From contig CM031616.1 of assembly GCA_018398815.1 (NCBI GenBank), positions 74,640,783 to 74,704,782 on the forward strand: a stretch of 64,000 nucleotides of DNA. Reading direction: 5' to 3'. The stretch comes from Conus ventricosus (lineage: Eukaryota; Mollusca; Gastropoda; Neogastropoda; Conidae). Below the pieces are notes generated by a model. That model worked only from the letters and a program-made list of their open reading frames with translations. It searched no databases and had not been told where the DNA came from. Below are positions 12,195 to 24,667 of this stretch, one piece after another (position 1 is the first letter of the stretch; the number at the start of each line of letters is the position of its first letter). A program made the position numbers and the translations under genes.

Positions 12195-13003
12195 GTGGAA
12201 GATGGTGTGTCACCTGTAACAGTGGACAATGTCACAGTACCAGCTGTGTGGGGTGTGTCACCTGTAAAGTGGACATGCTCACAGTACCAGCTGTGTGGGC
12301 GTGTGTCCACTGTAACATTGGACATATGCTCTACAGTAACAAGCTCGTTGGGGTGGTGTGTCACCTGTAACAGTGGACAGTGCTCACTGTACCAGTGGGT
12401 GGGGTGTGTCACCTGTAACAGTGGACAATGCTCACAGTACGCTGTGTGGGGTTGTGTCACTGTAACAGTGGACAATGCTCACAGTACTGTGTGTGGGGGC
12501 TGTGTCACATGTAACCAGTAGGACCATGCTCACAGTACAGCTGTGTTGGGGTGTGTCACTTTAACAGTGGACAATGCTCACAGTACCAGCTGTGTGGGGT
12601 GTGTCACTGTAACAGTGGACAATGCTCACAGTACCAGCTGTGTGGGGTGTGGTCACCTGTACAGTGGGACAATGCTCACAGTACAGCTTGTGTGGGGTGT
12701 GTCACTGTAACAGTGGACAATGCTTCACGTTCCAGCTGTGTGGGGTGGTGTCTCCTGTAACAGTGGCCAATGCTCACAGTACCAGCTGTTGTGGGGTGTG
12801 TCACCTGTAAAACAGTGGGAACAATGCTCACAGTACAGCTTGTGTGGTGTGTGTCACCTTGTATCAGTGGGACAGTGCTCACATACCAGGCTGTGTGGTG
12901 GTGTGTCACCTTGTAACCGTGGACAGAGCTCACAGTACCAGCTGTGTTGGGTGTGTAACTGTAACTGTGGGAAATGCTCACAGTACCAGGCTGTGTGGGG
13001 TTG
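12195..13003. repeat. 49-bp minisatellite, about 16 copies
   Basis: Units approximate GGTGTGTCACCTGTAACAGT, then GGACAATGCTCACAGTACCA, then GCTGTGTGG. Indels are frequent. Confidence 0.95.
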
Positions 13004-13790
13004 ATTCTTGCTTCCTGACTTCAGTGTGCTTATGTTGACGTTCCTTCTTGGACACTTCAAGTGATCACAACACAAATATGATGATCAAAATAATAGTTCT
13101 TTGATATATTTTGCATGATTTCAGAAGTCGATTCAGAGAGTAATAAAGAATGAGTTTTTTTGGATTATGTGGCTGAACAAAACAAGTTGATCAAAGAAAA
13201 GTTGCTGTTGGTACATATAAAGAATGGACATTTGAATTACATGTCCTTGTAAATTTTCACTTTCTTGGATCTTTCCGGCATGTAGACATTATTTTCTGCT
13301 ATCATGTCTTCTTTGTAATGGACTATGGACAAAATGGTATGAATTACTCAACATTTTGCTGGGACTGTGAGGAGAAACTGTCCAGCTGGTGGTGGTGAAT
13401 GGTATTGTATGTATGATTGGTTGTACTCATTCATCATCTTATTACCTGCAAAACAGTTCGTCAGCATTGGGTTGTGAATCAGCACACTGTCACTAGTTTA
13501 ATTTTATATTGTAACTGTTGGCCAGTCCCAGAGAAAAGCAGTTTCGTGAAGCTTGTGTCTGTGTGGATTCAAAATATATTGGTGCGTCTTTGCTCAGGAT
13601 AGAAAGGAAAAATTACTTTTTCATATTCATCTGGGGTAGTTTTCTCACGTAACTTGTTATGAATGGTATGAATCAAATAAAAAAACACTAAAAGAGGGAG
13701 ATGCATGTTTCAGGAAGTGCTGGTATTTTTGAGGCAGGTAAATCTAACGTTAGTTGCTCTCTGTCTCTGTTCTCTCTCTTTCTCTCTCAG
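13004..13790. other. intron-like DNA
   Basis: No exon is seen. It ends in a CT-rich tract (13760-13790) that forms the acceptor of the next entry. Confidence 0.5.
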
Positions 13791-13953
13791 ATCACATGCG
13801 CTTCAACAAGGACCTGGACAACATGGCAGAATGAGAGGCAAAATGGAGAGAGGACATTCAATCACCACTAATGCCAAGCTTCCTGTTCTCAGGGAAATGG
13901 AAGCCACTCACCCCACCTCCATGGCCAGTAACTTACAGCCGTCGCAGAAATAA
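13791..13953 (+). CDS. candidate terminal exon, frame uncertain
   Basis: A strong acceptor (TCTCTCTTTCTCTCTCAG) ends at 13790. All three frames terminate within about 160 bases. The longest ends in PTSMASNLQPSQK then TAA at 13951-13953 (phase 2 entry). Another ends after 13 full codons, reading HMRFNKDLDNMAE then TGA (phase 1 entry). The phase 0 frame, which would fit the exon ending at 4760, stops after 26 codons. It may be the last exon of the upstream gene or a non-coding exon. I cannot choose a frame from sequence alone. Confidence 0.3.
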
Positions 13954-14900
13954 GTACAGGTGTGCCATCTCTGCAGACCTCAGAAACTAGGGACACTTTT
14001 ATTCCAGCAATATGTGCAAGCCAGGCAGAACTGTGGGATTGCTTTTAAAAAAAAATACCATGAAAGTTGACTCCATCTCTGTTGTGAAGTCACTTACAAA
14101 AGTACCAATATTTCCTGTCATATTGTAAAAAACTCAACAATACATCCTTGTCAAATAAGAAAATACAATTGTGCAGCATTTGGGTCATAAACTACTGTTG
14201 CTGTTATTCATTGTGTCACCAATACTTGTCCATCCGCAAAAAAAAAGTTCTATATCACAAGCACCAGCAGAAAATTGGTTAGCAAAACCAAGGCCAGGAT
14301 TCAAAGCCACAGTACTAGGGACATCCACATGATTATCAGACAAGGAACTTGTACAGGCTCTCCACACTAAACGCCAGAAACTCAACTTGCCACTATAAGT
14401 GCAAAAAGAGAAACGAGACAAATTCAAAGATGAAACACAATGCACAAATGGGACGCTGACTGAAAAACCAAGGAATGGGCAAGGGAAAAGCCGCATCAGG
14501 TAACAGAACAGCTGATGTAGCTTCCTGTGGCAACAAGTCTTGTGTCATAACATTTCATGCTGATTCTGAAGCTCCTTGACAGCTATGATATACTACAACA
14601 GCTCTAGTGCCAGTGAAAACCAAGGAGGCTAGATCAATCAAGTTCATACTGACTTTACCACTCTACCATAGTTGCTGAAGTACCTATGAATTTCTTCTCA
14701 ATGTTAGGGTACAAAATGGGAAAGCAAGGTTACTTAACTTGTTGATGATCGAGAGAGAGGACAGGCGTCATGGATCCCTCTATCCTGGCAAAGACTGGCA
14801 GAGAATGGAAAATTCAGAGGGCATGAGTGTGAAAGGAAGCCCTTGAGATCAGGGAAATAACTGGTTGCACACAAACCAACAGGGGGGACTAGGATCAACA
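13954..14900. other. possible 3'UTR / non-coding DNA
   Basis: No canonical AATAAA close to the candidate stop codons is evident, and no further gene is seen. Confidence 0.4.
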
Positions 14901-14904
14901 GAAG

Positions 14905-15990
14905 TGAAGTGATAGTCTAAGGCAAAAAAGTGAAAACAGAGAGAGACAATCGCTACATTTGAGGCAGACCGGTTTCATCTCCAAAATGGCAGATTTGAGA
15001 AATGCCCACTTGAAGTTTTTAAACATGGCAGAAGTCGCCGAGTACTTCTATAGTCACATAACTCACAATGGTTCAAGTTCAAGTTCCCTCGTAATGTATA
15101 AGTGCTGTTAGCAGGCTTCATGTAGTATTCAATCAGAAAATATAAAAACACACCATTTACAAAAAATAGTCATTCCTTGCTTGAAAACTGATCGCAGGGC
15201 TCTTTCATAATTGCAGCATTACCAGACTTCCAGTGGGTAAGCCTGGTGAAGTGTCTTATCTGACCGTTTCCTAGCCTCTCCCCACCCACTGGCAGAGCAG
15301 GCCATAAATCAGTGTAATGAGGAAGGCAGCACGTTTTTCCTCTACTGATGGCCCTCTTATCTTTCACAGAGGGAAGAGTCTCAGCCAAGTGTTCGGAGGT
15401 GGCCTACCTCCCTTCCTTTCCTTAAATATCTCTTTCTCAGCACAGTTGGTTAAGCGGGTGTTTGTGTTGCTCCAAAACACATAGGTATCGTGCTCTGTGC
15501 CACAAGTGTTTTTCGCTTTATCTCTGCTATTATGCAACATCACTTCAAAGGTTTGGCGCTCTTGATAGACATGAAAGACACCCAATGCAACAAAAAAACC
15601 CAAACCCAAAGTTGGAGGTAATCTGGTGTGGCTCTAATGTAGCGCAATGGCAAATGAGAAGATGATTAGTCTAAGGCAAAAGAGGGAAAACAGGGCCAGG
15701 AGTGGGTAATAGAGGAGTTGATTGTCTAAGGCAAACGAGAAACAGAGACATTGCGTAATAGGAGGAGATGATTAGTCTATGAAGGCAAAAGACAAAACTG
15801 AGCCCAATGGTGATAGAGGAGAGGTTAGTCTAAGGCAAACAGACCCCAACACAGAGACGTGGTAACAGAGGAGATAAGATAAGATAATGTTGCTTTATAG
15901 CCCAGCCGACCGCACAAAGGGCACTTCAGGCTGAATAGAGGAGATGATAGTCTAAGGCAAATAGACAAACAGAGACAACGATATATAAAA
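14905..15990. repeat. about 62-bp dispersed/tandem repeat, six copies
   Basis: The motif GATGATTAGTCTAAGGCAAA with AACAGAGACA recurs at about 14905, 15658, 15717, 15770, 15826 and 15940. The copy near 15860 is interrupted by the short retroposon at 15876-15936. The 15.0-15.65 kb interval holds no repeat of this type and no gene. Confidence 0.75.
15876..15936 (-). mobile_element. 61-bp retroposon: LINE 3'-tail copy with 9-bp TSD
   Basis: On the minus strand it reads CAGCCTGAAGTGCCC to an ATTATCTTATCTT tail, the same module as at 5569 and 11967. The flanking direct repeat AGAGGAGAT at 15867-15875 and 15937-15945 is the host minisatellite sequence duplicated by insertion. Confidence 0.85.
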
Positions 15991-16855
15991 GGAGATGAAG
16001 AAAGATGGAGGACGTCGAGAGAATCCAGGAAGGCAGCCCAGCAAGGCCATCAGGGGCAATGGATGATGTGGGAGAAAACTGCACTCTTCCAAAGGAGTCT
16101 CAACTGGCTTCAATGATTCTGTCGAGACATTGATCTGAACTGGTTGATGTCACTCACTCATGAAATAAGCTCAGCTGCTGAAAATGGTTCAATGACCAGT
16201 GCATGGGAAGGTCCAAATTGCTGCCTGGCCTGGCTCGTCGTTGAGATGAAGGAAGTGGATGTCCATCACCACATATTTTTTCTTATGGGAATCTCTATGT
16301 GCACTGACGTTGTGTCCATTGTTTCTCTTTTATCCTGTGCTGTGCAAGTCCACACGCATAATTGATTGAAAAAGTCTGTTTTTTTTAAAGCTTCGAAAAC
16401 AACAGCCTCTGAGTAGAAACTCACACACACACAGATGGAATCTTTAATGAAGTTAAAATCAGCCTCTGCATATTGAAACTAAGCAGCAAGATTCACACAC
16501 ACACAAAACACACACACACTAGCACGCATGCACACAGCACGGCACACACACAAACACACACACACACCCACCACACACACACCACAACACACCACTGGCA
16601 TGAGGCATAATTTGTCATCTTCACATGGGTTTGATTTTTTAATTTTATTACATAAAATGTGTTTTGCATGGGGGAGGGAGGGGGGGGATTTGGATTAATA
16701 TTTTCACTGTTTGGGCATGGTCTTTGTTATCGTCAAATGCATTAATTCATGTGCCTATATTAATGCGGACTTGACCATGCATCAAATGTCACTTCCATAG
16801 ATATTAGGTTCATTTCCACGCTTCTCCTTCACTCTCTCTTCTGTACCCTCAGTAC
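15991..16855. other. non-coding stretch with impure (CA)n
   Basis: CA-rich microsatellite at about 16495-16590 and a G-run near 16670. No gene is recognised. Confidence 0.5.
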
Positions 16856-16859
16856 TGCT

Positions 16860-18502
16860 CATTGTTTTGTGGATGCTTTTGCGGTGTCTACGCAACTGGA
16901 AGCCTGTTCCCGACGTGTCCAGCGTGGCTCCAGCTTTGCGTTGATAAAATCCCTCGGTGGGCACGTTGAAAAACGGTTTTCACCTTTTCTCCAACAAAGA
17001 CGCAGTGTATTCACTTCCATATATTTCCGTTCAGTTTTTTCTGATCCTGAACTTAAGTAGGGAAATCTCCATTCAGCTGTTAAAGAGGCCAAATTTCGGG
17101 GTGTCATTTTTTGACCAAAATTACTTTTCTCAGCCATATTAAAAACCTCAAAACTGCTTGCCAGAAAGCACTGAATAATCTGCGGGTCGTAGCGCACACC
17201 GACTGGGGCGCTGATTAAGAAAACTTTGTTGCACATCCTACAGAGCCCTGTCCGTTCCAATCTGGACTACGGTTGTGCTGTGTACGGCTCCGTCACGATC
17301 TTCTTACCTCAAAACTCTTGGACCCTATCCACATAAAGGGCTTCGTCTCTGTCTTGGAGCGTTCCGCACCACCCCTGGCTACAGCCTGTACGCAGAGGCG
17401 GGGTGAACATATCACTGTTCCAACGCAGGTGAAACTGTCTTTGAATTATTATATCCGACTGTTCTCAGAACCAGAAAACCATGCCTATGGGACTGTGTCT
17501 TTGACCCTCCGTTCAATGTAAGTCGACAACACCCCTAAATGTATTCCGCCGTTTGGTTTAGTATGCCAGCCTCACGTGCTGAATGCAGGTCTAGTCTAGT
17601 GTTTTTAGTATTCTGATTTTTCAAGTTTCCGGATCTATCCACCGTTGGACCTTCTTCTACACCAGGGATTCGTTTTGATCTTCAGCTTTTCGTAATGAGT
17701 TCTACCGCGCTCTGGCGTAAAAGGGCATTGTATGCTGAGCTCTGTTCGAAATTCCCATCCAGCTGTTCAAAAAGTTTTACTGCGGTTCCAAGTTGAGAAT
17801 GGAAGTGGCTCCTGTTTGCAAGGCCCCCTTTTAACTGCCTGGGGCTCTTTCTCAGATACTGGGGGAAACATATTCATTCCGATGCCCTTATTTCTGTCTA
17901 TTCTGCTGAAAACTTACCGCTATGGTTTTGGCTCTTTGAAGGGGGAATAAATCTCGATTCTTCGAAGAGGGACCTTTTCTGTTCGGTGGATTCGCAGTCG
18001 CATTGGATGCCATAGTGGCCGAACCTTCAGCATCCAGAATTTTACTTTTTTTTTGAACTTTTTAGCCACAGGTAAGTTAAAGGCGGACGGTTACAACATT
18101 AATCTTGCATGGGGTTCCTGGGTCATGTGGCATCGGCGGGAACGAAATGGTTGATCGTTTAGCCAAGAACGCCACAAGAGAAAACTGTCCAACGTTTATA
18201 TCCCCTGCTCAGATGTGAAACCTAAAATTAACGATTATGTGAGGGACCTCTGGCAGGAGGATTGGAACACACAGACGAGTAACAAATTCTTTCAGATCCG
18301 TCCAAACCTTAAGGACTTCCTCCCATCTACGTCGGGAAGTCGTAAAGAGGAAACGGTTCTGTGCCGGCTGCACACCGGCCATTCGTATTTTACCCATTCT
18401 TACCTTTTAAAGAGTGAAGAAGCTCCGTGGTGTATTCCATGTCATGCGCCACTCACAATGAAACATGTTCTTTTAGAGTGTTGGGACTTGCACGATGTGA
18501 GA
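16860..18502 (+). pseudogene. I-type non-LTR retrotransposon (LINE), 3' half: RT C-terminus and RNase H
   Basis: Frameshifted remains of a LINE polyprotein. In order: the end of the RT palm region (DAFAVST at about 16870, in place of the usual ADD box), the post-RT region with HILQSPVRSNLDYGCAVYGS (about 17230), a conserved KLSLNYYIRLFSEPENHAYG stretch (about 17430), and RNase H with GNEMVDRLAKNA (about 18140). A C-terminal tail with LCRLHTGHSYFTHSYLL and PCHAPLTMKHVLLECWDL follows (18360-18490). RNase H after RT, with this RLxxGHSxxTH tail, is typical of I-like LINEs. It lacks the endonuclease and most of RT (5' truncation) and has several frameshifts. The reading frame is cut at 18502 by the LTR element and resumes at 26133. 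Confidence 0.85.
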
Positions 18503-18994
18503 TGTCACGACCGACCCCTGGAGGTCTGCCCTGACAGGATCGGTCTAGGTGGGAGTGAAGGGAGTGACTGACCTCACACGCCTCGCAAGAGCCCACACAA
18601 GAAAGATTACGATACAACACCCCATTTATTCACACCAACACACACAGTCATAAATAAGCATTCCAACACACACAACATGCACAAACACAATCAAGCACTC
18701 CAACGCACACAACATGCACAATCACAATCAAGCACTCCCGCACCCACAACATGCAGTTAAAAAAAAGTTTTTCGCCATACGACCCCACTGACACACTTAC
18801 CTTTCCCAAATATGACAATACAAAATTTTAAAAAAAAAAAAATTTTCAGCATTGACCCTCCAACCCAGGGAGTCAGCCACCCCTCCCCCTGTGAGTTGGG
18901 GGGAGCACCCTGTCGCACTAGGTGCTCCGACCCGGGTTGGTTCTCGCAGGGAGTGCTCAAACGACCCCCCGACTTCCGGGCAGTGAAGGGGTTT

Positions 18995-19035
<41 letters not shown>

Positions 19036-20559
19036 CTACTGTTAGGGAGGCCTGGACGGGGGCCAGGCCGCCTTCAAGACGGGGGGCTCTTCTAGCAGTC
19101 CACGGTCCGACCAAGGGTGGCCTGCCCAGCGCGGGGGCACCACCCCGTCGTGGTCTCAGCCAGAAGGGGCCCTCGACCAGACGGGGCACCACCCAGTTCG
19201 TGCCCGGGTAAAGCCCCGGGAGGGGGAGGACGTAGTGGGGGAAGTCGAAGAGGGGGGAAAAAAGAAGGAAGGGGAAAGGGAAGAAGGGTACTGGCCTCCC
19301 GAAACCCGTCGCCCATTGCGCAAGTCTTTCGCCATGCATGATGGGCGGGGGGAAGTGTATTAAAACGCACCAGTACACCATTAAATAAATTTTTCTCACA
19401 CGTGCAGGTAAAAGACTGCTTTTAAATCAACAGGTTATAAAAAAATATGAATTATTTCACCTTCTTCACTCAGCTTAACTTTTTCCCTTCCCTTAGGAAA
19501 AAAAATCAACACAGGCCCACGCTTAATAACGCCCCCACATTTGCAAATAATAATTAAATGGCACAACTGTCACTTTTTTTTAAAACACATTTAAAAATAA
19601 CCAAAATCTCAACCACGCACCGAACGACAATCATGCGCACGCACGCTCGTAAAATAAAACCCCTCCCCTTTGCAACACAAACGACGGGGGGCCCGAAGGA
19701 TAAAAAGCCCGGCGAATGTGACAGGGGGGACGACGAGACCAAGCAATTTCCCAACCCGAACACGGGTTTTTCCCCCTTCCCCCCCGACTCCCGCATCCCC
19801 AGATACATAAACAGGAAAAAGAATTTTGGAAAAAATTTTTAAAAGGGCCGGGTTTTTAAAAGATTAAATTAACCAGAGAAAGGTCTAAACAATATTTCTT
19901 TACAACGGAAAAAAAAAAAATTTGCGCAAAAAAGAAGACTAACCCGGCAAACAACAAAAAAATCGAATAAAAGACCACAAAACTGATGCTTACCAGTCCC
20001 CGTGGTGCCCCCGAAGAGGGGGGTTCAAAGGATTTCTCTAAACCTTGTCCATCGGGGGAGGACAGAGGCGAAGAGCGGAAACAGAAGAAGCGATCCCCCC
20101 TCCCCCTACAGGCCGATGCGGGAATTGAAAGTATGACTGTACTCCGACATAAGGTAAAAAACCAGGCTGGGCGGGCGCCCCCAGAGAATCTTCCCCGTGA
20201 GGAAGAGTAACTCCCTCAGCAATGGCGGCCAACAGCCATGCTGCGTAAAAGAGTGAGCATACTTCAAACAAAAAGGAAACGAAGCACGTGGACGGTAAAA
20301 AGACGGCAGGGGCCCATAGACAAAAATTTCGAGAAAAAAAGGTACGGCCCCCCGGAAATTTGCAGGATGTTTGCACGGGCGGGGGAATTAGAGGAGGGGA
20401 AAGAGAAAGAAAACCCGAGTTGAGCTAAACCAACCCCAAGGTGCAACTCACCAAAACCCCCCAAAGGGAGGATACACGACAAAGCAACGACAATAAAAAA
20501 AATAAGTAATTCGCCCCCTAGGGGGGTCGAACGTCGTAGGCCCGTGCAAACTCGTGACA
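18503..20559 (-). mobile_element. 3' LTR (about 2.06 kb) of minus-strand LTR retroelement
   Basis: It aligns along its length with 24163-26132 as a direct repeat. Its ends form the inverted motif TGTCACGA (18503-18510) and TCGTGACA (20552-20559), the canonical TG...CA of LTRs. On the minus strand an AATAAA lies at about 18627-18632. It contains a 39-base poly-G at 18997-19035. The two LTRs differ by many homopolymer changes. Confidence 0.8.
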
Positions 20560-23500
20560 AACCCCCCCTTCAAAAACTCTGTTTTTTGGGAAAAAGTGTC
20601 CTTTGAACCTTTTGCCATGTGAAACTTCACAACAATGGGACCGAACCCAAACCTCTTGATCGACAGAGTACGATAATCCAATCAAACTTTTTCGATAAAA
20701 TCAAAAAGAGAAATACATAATAAACTTTTATCAAAAACAAAGCGAATTTCCAACCATGAAAGTAACAATCCGAACCTTTGGTGATTCTACGAAACCTCAC
20801 GAGTGACAACTGCACAACATGATACGAGACCAAAAAGGGGTTTAAAAACCTGGTTGAGGGGAGGTTTCCCTCTGACTGTTTAAAAATTGCTAACTACGGA
20901 GTCGGCTAAGATAGTCAGCATCCGTATTCAGGAACCCTTTTTTATGGGGAAAAGTGAACCTGACTCTGCAGCTCCACTGCCTAACTCTGAGTCGACGAGC
21001 GGCCCGGAACCGATCCAAGCAGGGAGAGGTGATGTCGCTCTCCGTAAAAATTTCGGCCGTACTTCTTCTTGGGACGCCAGTCGGTCCAAATCTCCTGAGA
21101 GATTCCAACAGTGGGCCATCGATAGTCCAAAGCGGGACCCCTTTGGGTATGACCGCAGTTTTTCACCACTCCCAAAGGTAGCGGTGACCGCGATCGGATG
21201 GAGGTTTAAATGGGTCCCACCGGTAAACCCCCAACCTTGCTGATTCCCCCCCAACATTGGCACTGCCCCTAGGGAAAAGTTTTCAAGCGCCCTTAGGCGT
21301 TGTCCGTTGGCAACACGCACTGCGGCAGTACTGCCTAACCTGTGAGTTCATCCCTGGCCCAAAAGGAAGTCTTGTTTCCCCGTCGAGAGCCGCTTGGAGC
21401 CCATATGACCGCCGGGGGGGAATCGTGGGCCCTGGGGGGGACGGACTCTCTGGGGTTTGGGGGAACCCAAAAGCTGTTTGGGCCCACGTTCTCCTGAGGG
21501 GAAACCCTAAAGGGACCCCCTTTGGAGTTGAAGTCCCCTTTGGCGGTCGGGCAGATGAGCAGGCGACCTACCATTTGTCGCAGGGTTGGACATCCAAGTC
21601 CTGGCCTAAGACGGCCATGTGGCGGGATGGCCCCTGGCCAAAACCCTCTCAAGATCGGTGGGGACGGGACCAATTCTGTTCTGTTCTTAGCTTTGGGGTG
21701 GGGGTGACTCCCACCACGCCTGTAGGGGGCAGTGTAGACAGGGTTGACTGCGTCGTCAGCAAGGTGACGTATTCCTATGAGAAGGGAATCATGGTCGCTC
21801 CACCGCAAGGCCCCCTTACTTCGCCACAGAAGTAGGGGGTGGAGATAGGAATAAGTACAGAAGGGGGGGGAGGAAAAAACCAGCCCCCAAACCCCGCACA
21901 CATCAAAACTAGCGCCCCCCCGGGCCAGGGGAAACCCAAATTTCTTATCAAAAAGATCGTTGTCTCCCAAATCCCTGATGGTGTAAACCAAGGGGACCAA
22001 CAAAGAGAGAAACACGGGGCACTCTGAATCACCCAAAGTGGGATGGAACCCCTTTAGCCGAGGCACGAGGACGTTGGAAAGGACCGCCCACGACTACACG
22101 GCTTTAGGACAATTTTTTCCCAAAAAGTGGCCAGGACGACCACAAAAAAACCGTCGGGGCGCTGACATCCCGATGAACTGCCTGCCTTGTTCGCCCCATA
22201 GCATCGTCGGCCCCTTTATTGCTCTAATCCTGGGGAAAGGTTTCCCCTCCCCGTATCCGGGCGATGCCCATAACCCGGGGCTTCAGCAAACCTCAGCGTG
22301 GAATCGCAGCCGGAAAACCCGGGGTTTGCTGTTCGCCTACCGGGACCCTCAACTTGGGGACACGTGTTGGTGGCTGTTCAAGAGGATCAATCCCCAGCCC
22401 AATTAGCTAACTGGCCGTCCCTAGCGTCTTGCGCAGCCTTCACCAAACTGAAAAGAAGGTTCTCTTATTTTTCTTGGGGAAAAACTTCCCTGTAGGGGGG
22501 GGGGGGGGGGGGGGGGGGGGAAGCCCGGCAATTTTTCTGCATAAGAGCACCTTCTTTTGAGGAGCACACACTCCTTGCGCCCCAGAAATCCGGAAAAAAG
22601 GTGCATAGCCTTTGCTCCGACAATTTGGTATAACAAGCAACCTTGTGAAATCCCTTAAGAACATATAAAAGCCCTCACTAGGTTGAACTCTGGAAGTTTT
22701 AATTTTGGGCCTTAATCTATCACCTCCTGGTGATTAACCCCTGGTTTAAGTGGGGGAAAACCTGCGAAAGAAGTTGTTCCCCTTTTTCCCTGCCCAGAGC
22801 CTCCCTTTGGAGCCTCCCCTTTCGTTGATCCAAATCTTTTCCCACGGGGGGCGCCCTCCTCCCACGCTGAGCCCCGTCTGCAGCTTCTTCCCTTCGAAGG
22901 GCCTCTTCGGGACCTCTTTCTGCGCAGCTTTCCCCTTCCCCATGATAATCTCCTGTCTGCATTCCTCTCGGCAGAGCCCCCTGTCTAGCGGCTCCCTTCT
23001 ACGTCTTCCCCACGTTGGCCTCACCCCCCCTCGCGTCGCTCCTAAACAAAGACGAGGTGATATCCTGAGCGGGGTTCACCCTCCCGCCACGGGAGGAGAT
23101 CCGTCTGACCCTTTCCCCTTGGGGCTCGCTTTCCCCTAAGGAAAGTCTTTGGGGGATGCCCCTTAGAGGGGAAGCCGGGAGGAGAAAAGGTTTCGGGGCT
23201 CTGCGACTCAACAAAACCCCAGTTGCTTGCTATTCTTGGGCGCCCCGAGGAAGTCCCGTCGGGGGCTCGACGGGAGACCCCCCCGCGAAGAGGGAGTAAA
23301 AAAACTCATGGGCTACCCGCTCAGCACTGGAATAGGTAGAAGTTCCGTAGTCGAAGTACTGGTACTAATAGTAGGGACTACAGTAACATTTTGAATACCC
23401 TTTTCTTGACGCCCCCGCGCCCCCACCCCCAGCGCCCGGGGTCGCCAACAACAAAATTTCCCCAGTTTTCCAAATACAGGGGAAAAAAAATTCCCCTAGA

Positions 23501-24162
23501 GAAAAAAAAAAAAAAAAATTTTTTTTTGGGGCATTGTATATGTGTGTTGGTTTTTGTGCGGGGTTTCGGAAAATTGGCGCTCCCTTTTGGGGAACACCGC
23601 GCTCTACAGCACGAGCAACAGTGGGTGGGGCTCACCCAAAAAAAAACGAAACAAAAAAAATATGTCCGGCTGCCCCACTTGGGAACACCGGCTCTACAGC
23701 ACAGCAAAAAGTGGGGGGGGCTGGCCGGAAAAAAAAAAAACAAAAACCAGAGACGGAATCCCCGGGGGAGGAAAAAAAAAAAACTAGCGGCCGATCAACC
23801 CCCCCGTACTCAACAACCGGTAGAGAAAAAAAAAAAACAGACTGGCTAAATACAAAACCCGGAAAGGGAAAAAAATGAGCGGTAAAAGAAGGGCAAATTA
23901 GGCCGTACCTGGTGAGGGAACCCCGGGGGAAGGAGGTTGGACGCGGTCGAACCCCCCCTTTGGGCTCACCCGACTCCCGTCACGCGGATGGTCCCCCAGG
24001 CACAAAAAAATCCCTTTACGCTAGAGTCACCCCGCCAACCACCCACGAACAAACACGACAAAAATGATAAACATATAACAACAGACAAAACTAAAAAAGG
24101 TACTCTGGAAACGAAGAGAGACAGCCAGAGCCCCCTTTACTCCCCGGGCGAGCCCCCCCAAT
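20560..24162 (-). mobile_element. internal region of the LTR retroelement, mostly non-coding
   Basis: Immediately inside the 3' LTR the minus strand reads GAAGGGGGGG, a polypurine tract for plus-strand priming. At the other end, next to the 5' LTR, lies the primer-binding site. The 3.6 kb between is GC-rich, full of homopolymers and broken in all frames. One possible coding trace on the minus strand near 20895-20933 reads NTDADYLSR, like the end of a Ty3/gypsy RNase H region, only about 330 bases from the LTR, which leaves no room for an integrase. I cannot identify gag, RT or integrase. It may be a LARD-like non-autonomous element, or an autonomous one ruined by decay and base-calling errors. 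Confidence 0.6.
24142..24160 (-). promoter_or_regulatory. primer-binding site, tRNA-Pro-like
   Basis: The minus strand reads TGGGGGGGCTCGCCCGGGG directly inside the 5' LTR. This is close to the complement of a tRNA-Pro 3' end (TGGGGGCTCGTCCGGGA), with extra Gs in the runs. Its location between LTR and internal region is exactly where a PBS belongs. Confidence 0.7.
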
Positions 24163-24636
24163 TTTCACACCCACCCCCGGGGGTTGCCCGAAGGGTCGGT
24201 CTAGGGGGAGTGAAGGATGACTGACCCCAACGCCCCCGCAAGAGCCCCCACAAGAAAAATTACATACAACCCCCCATTTATTCCCCCAACACACCAGTAT
24301 AAATGCTTCAACACACACAACATGCACAAAACAATCAAGCACTCCAACGCACACAACATGACAATCACAATCAAGCCTCCCCCACCCACAACATGCAGAT
24401 AAATAAGTATTTCGCCTACGACGCACATGATCACATTACAGATTCCCAACATTTACAATTTCACATTATAAGGAAAAATTTCCAAAGCTTGACCCTTCCC
24501 AACCCTGGGTGGGCACACCCCGCCCCCGTCGAGTCTGTGGGGCACCCTGTCGACTAGGTGCTCCCCAGCCGGGGGGTTCTCGCAGGGGGTCGCTCGCCGA
24601 CACCCTCGACTTCAAGCGGGCAGTAAGAGCGTGCCC

Positions 24637-24667
<31 letters not shown>

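Noticed and set aside
14260..14330. Possible second tRNA-type B box (minus strand)
   Set aside because: Only a weak GNTTTGAATCC-like match and no A box at the right distance.
21257..22066. 192- and 243-codon overlapping frames
   Set aside because: They lie in the GC-rich internal part of the LTR element, where both strands are open because stops are rare; no conserved motif.
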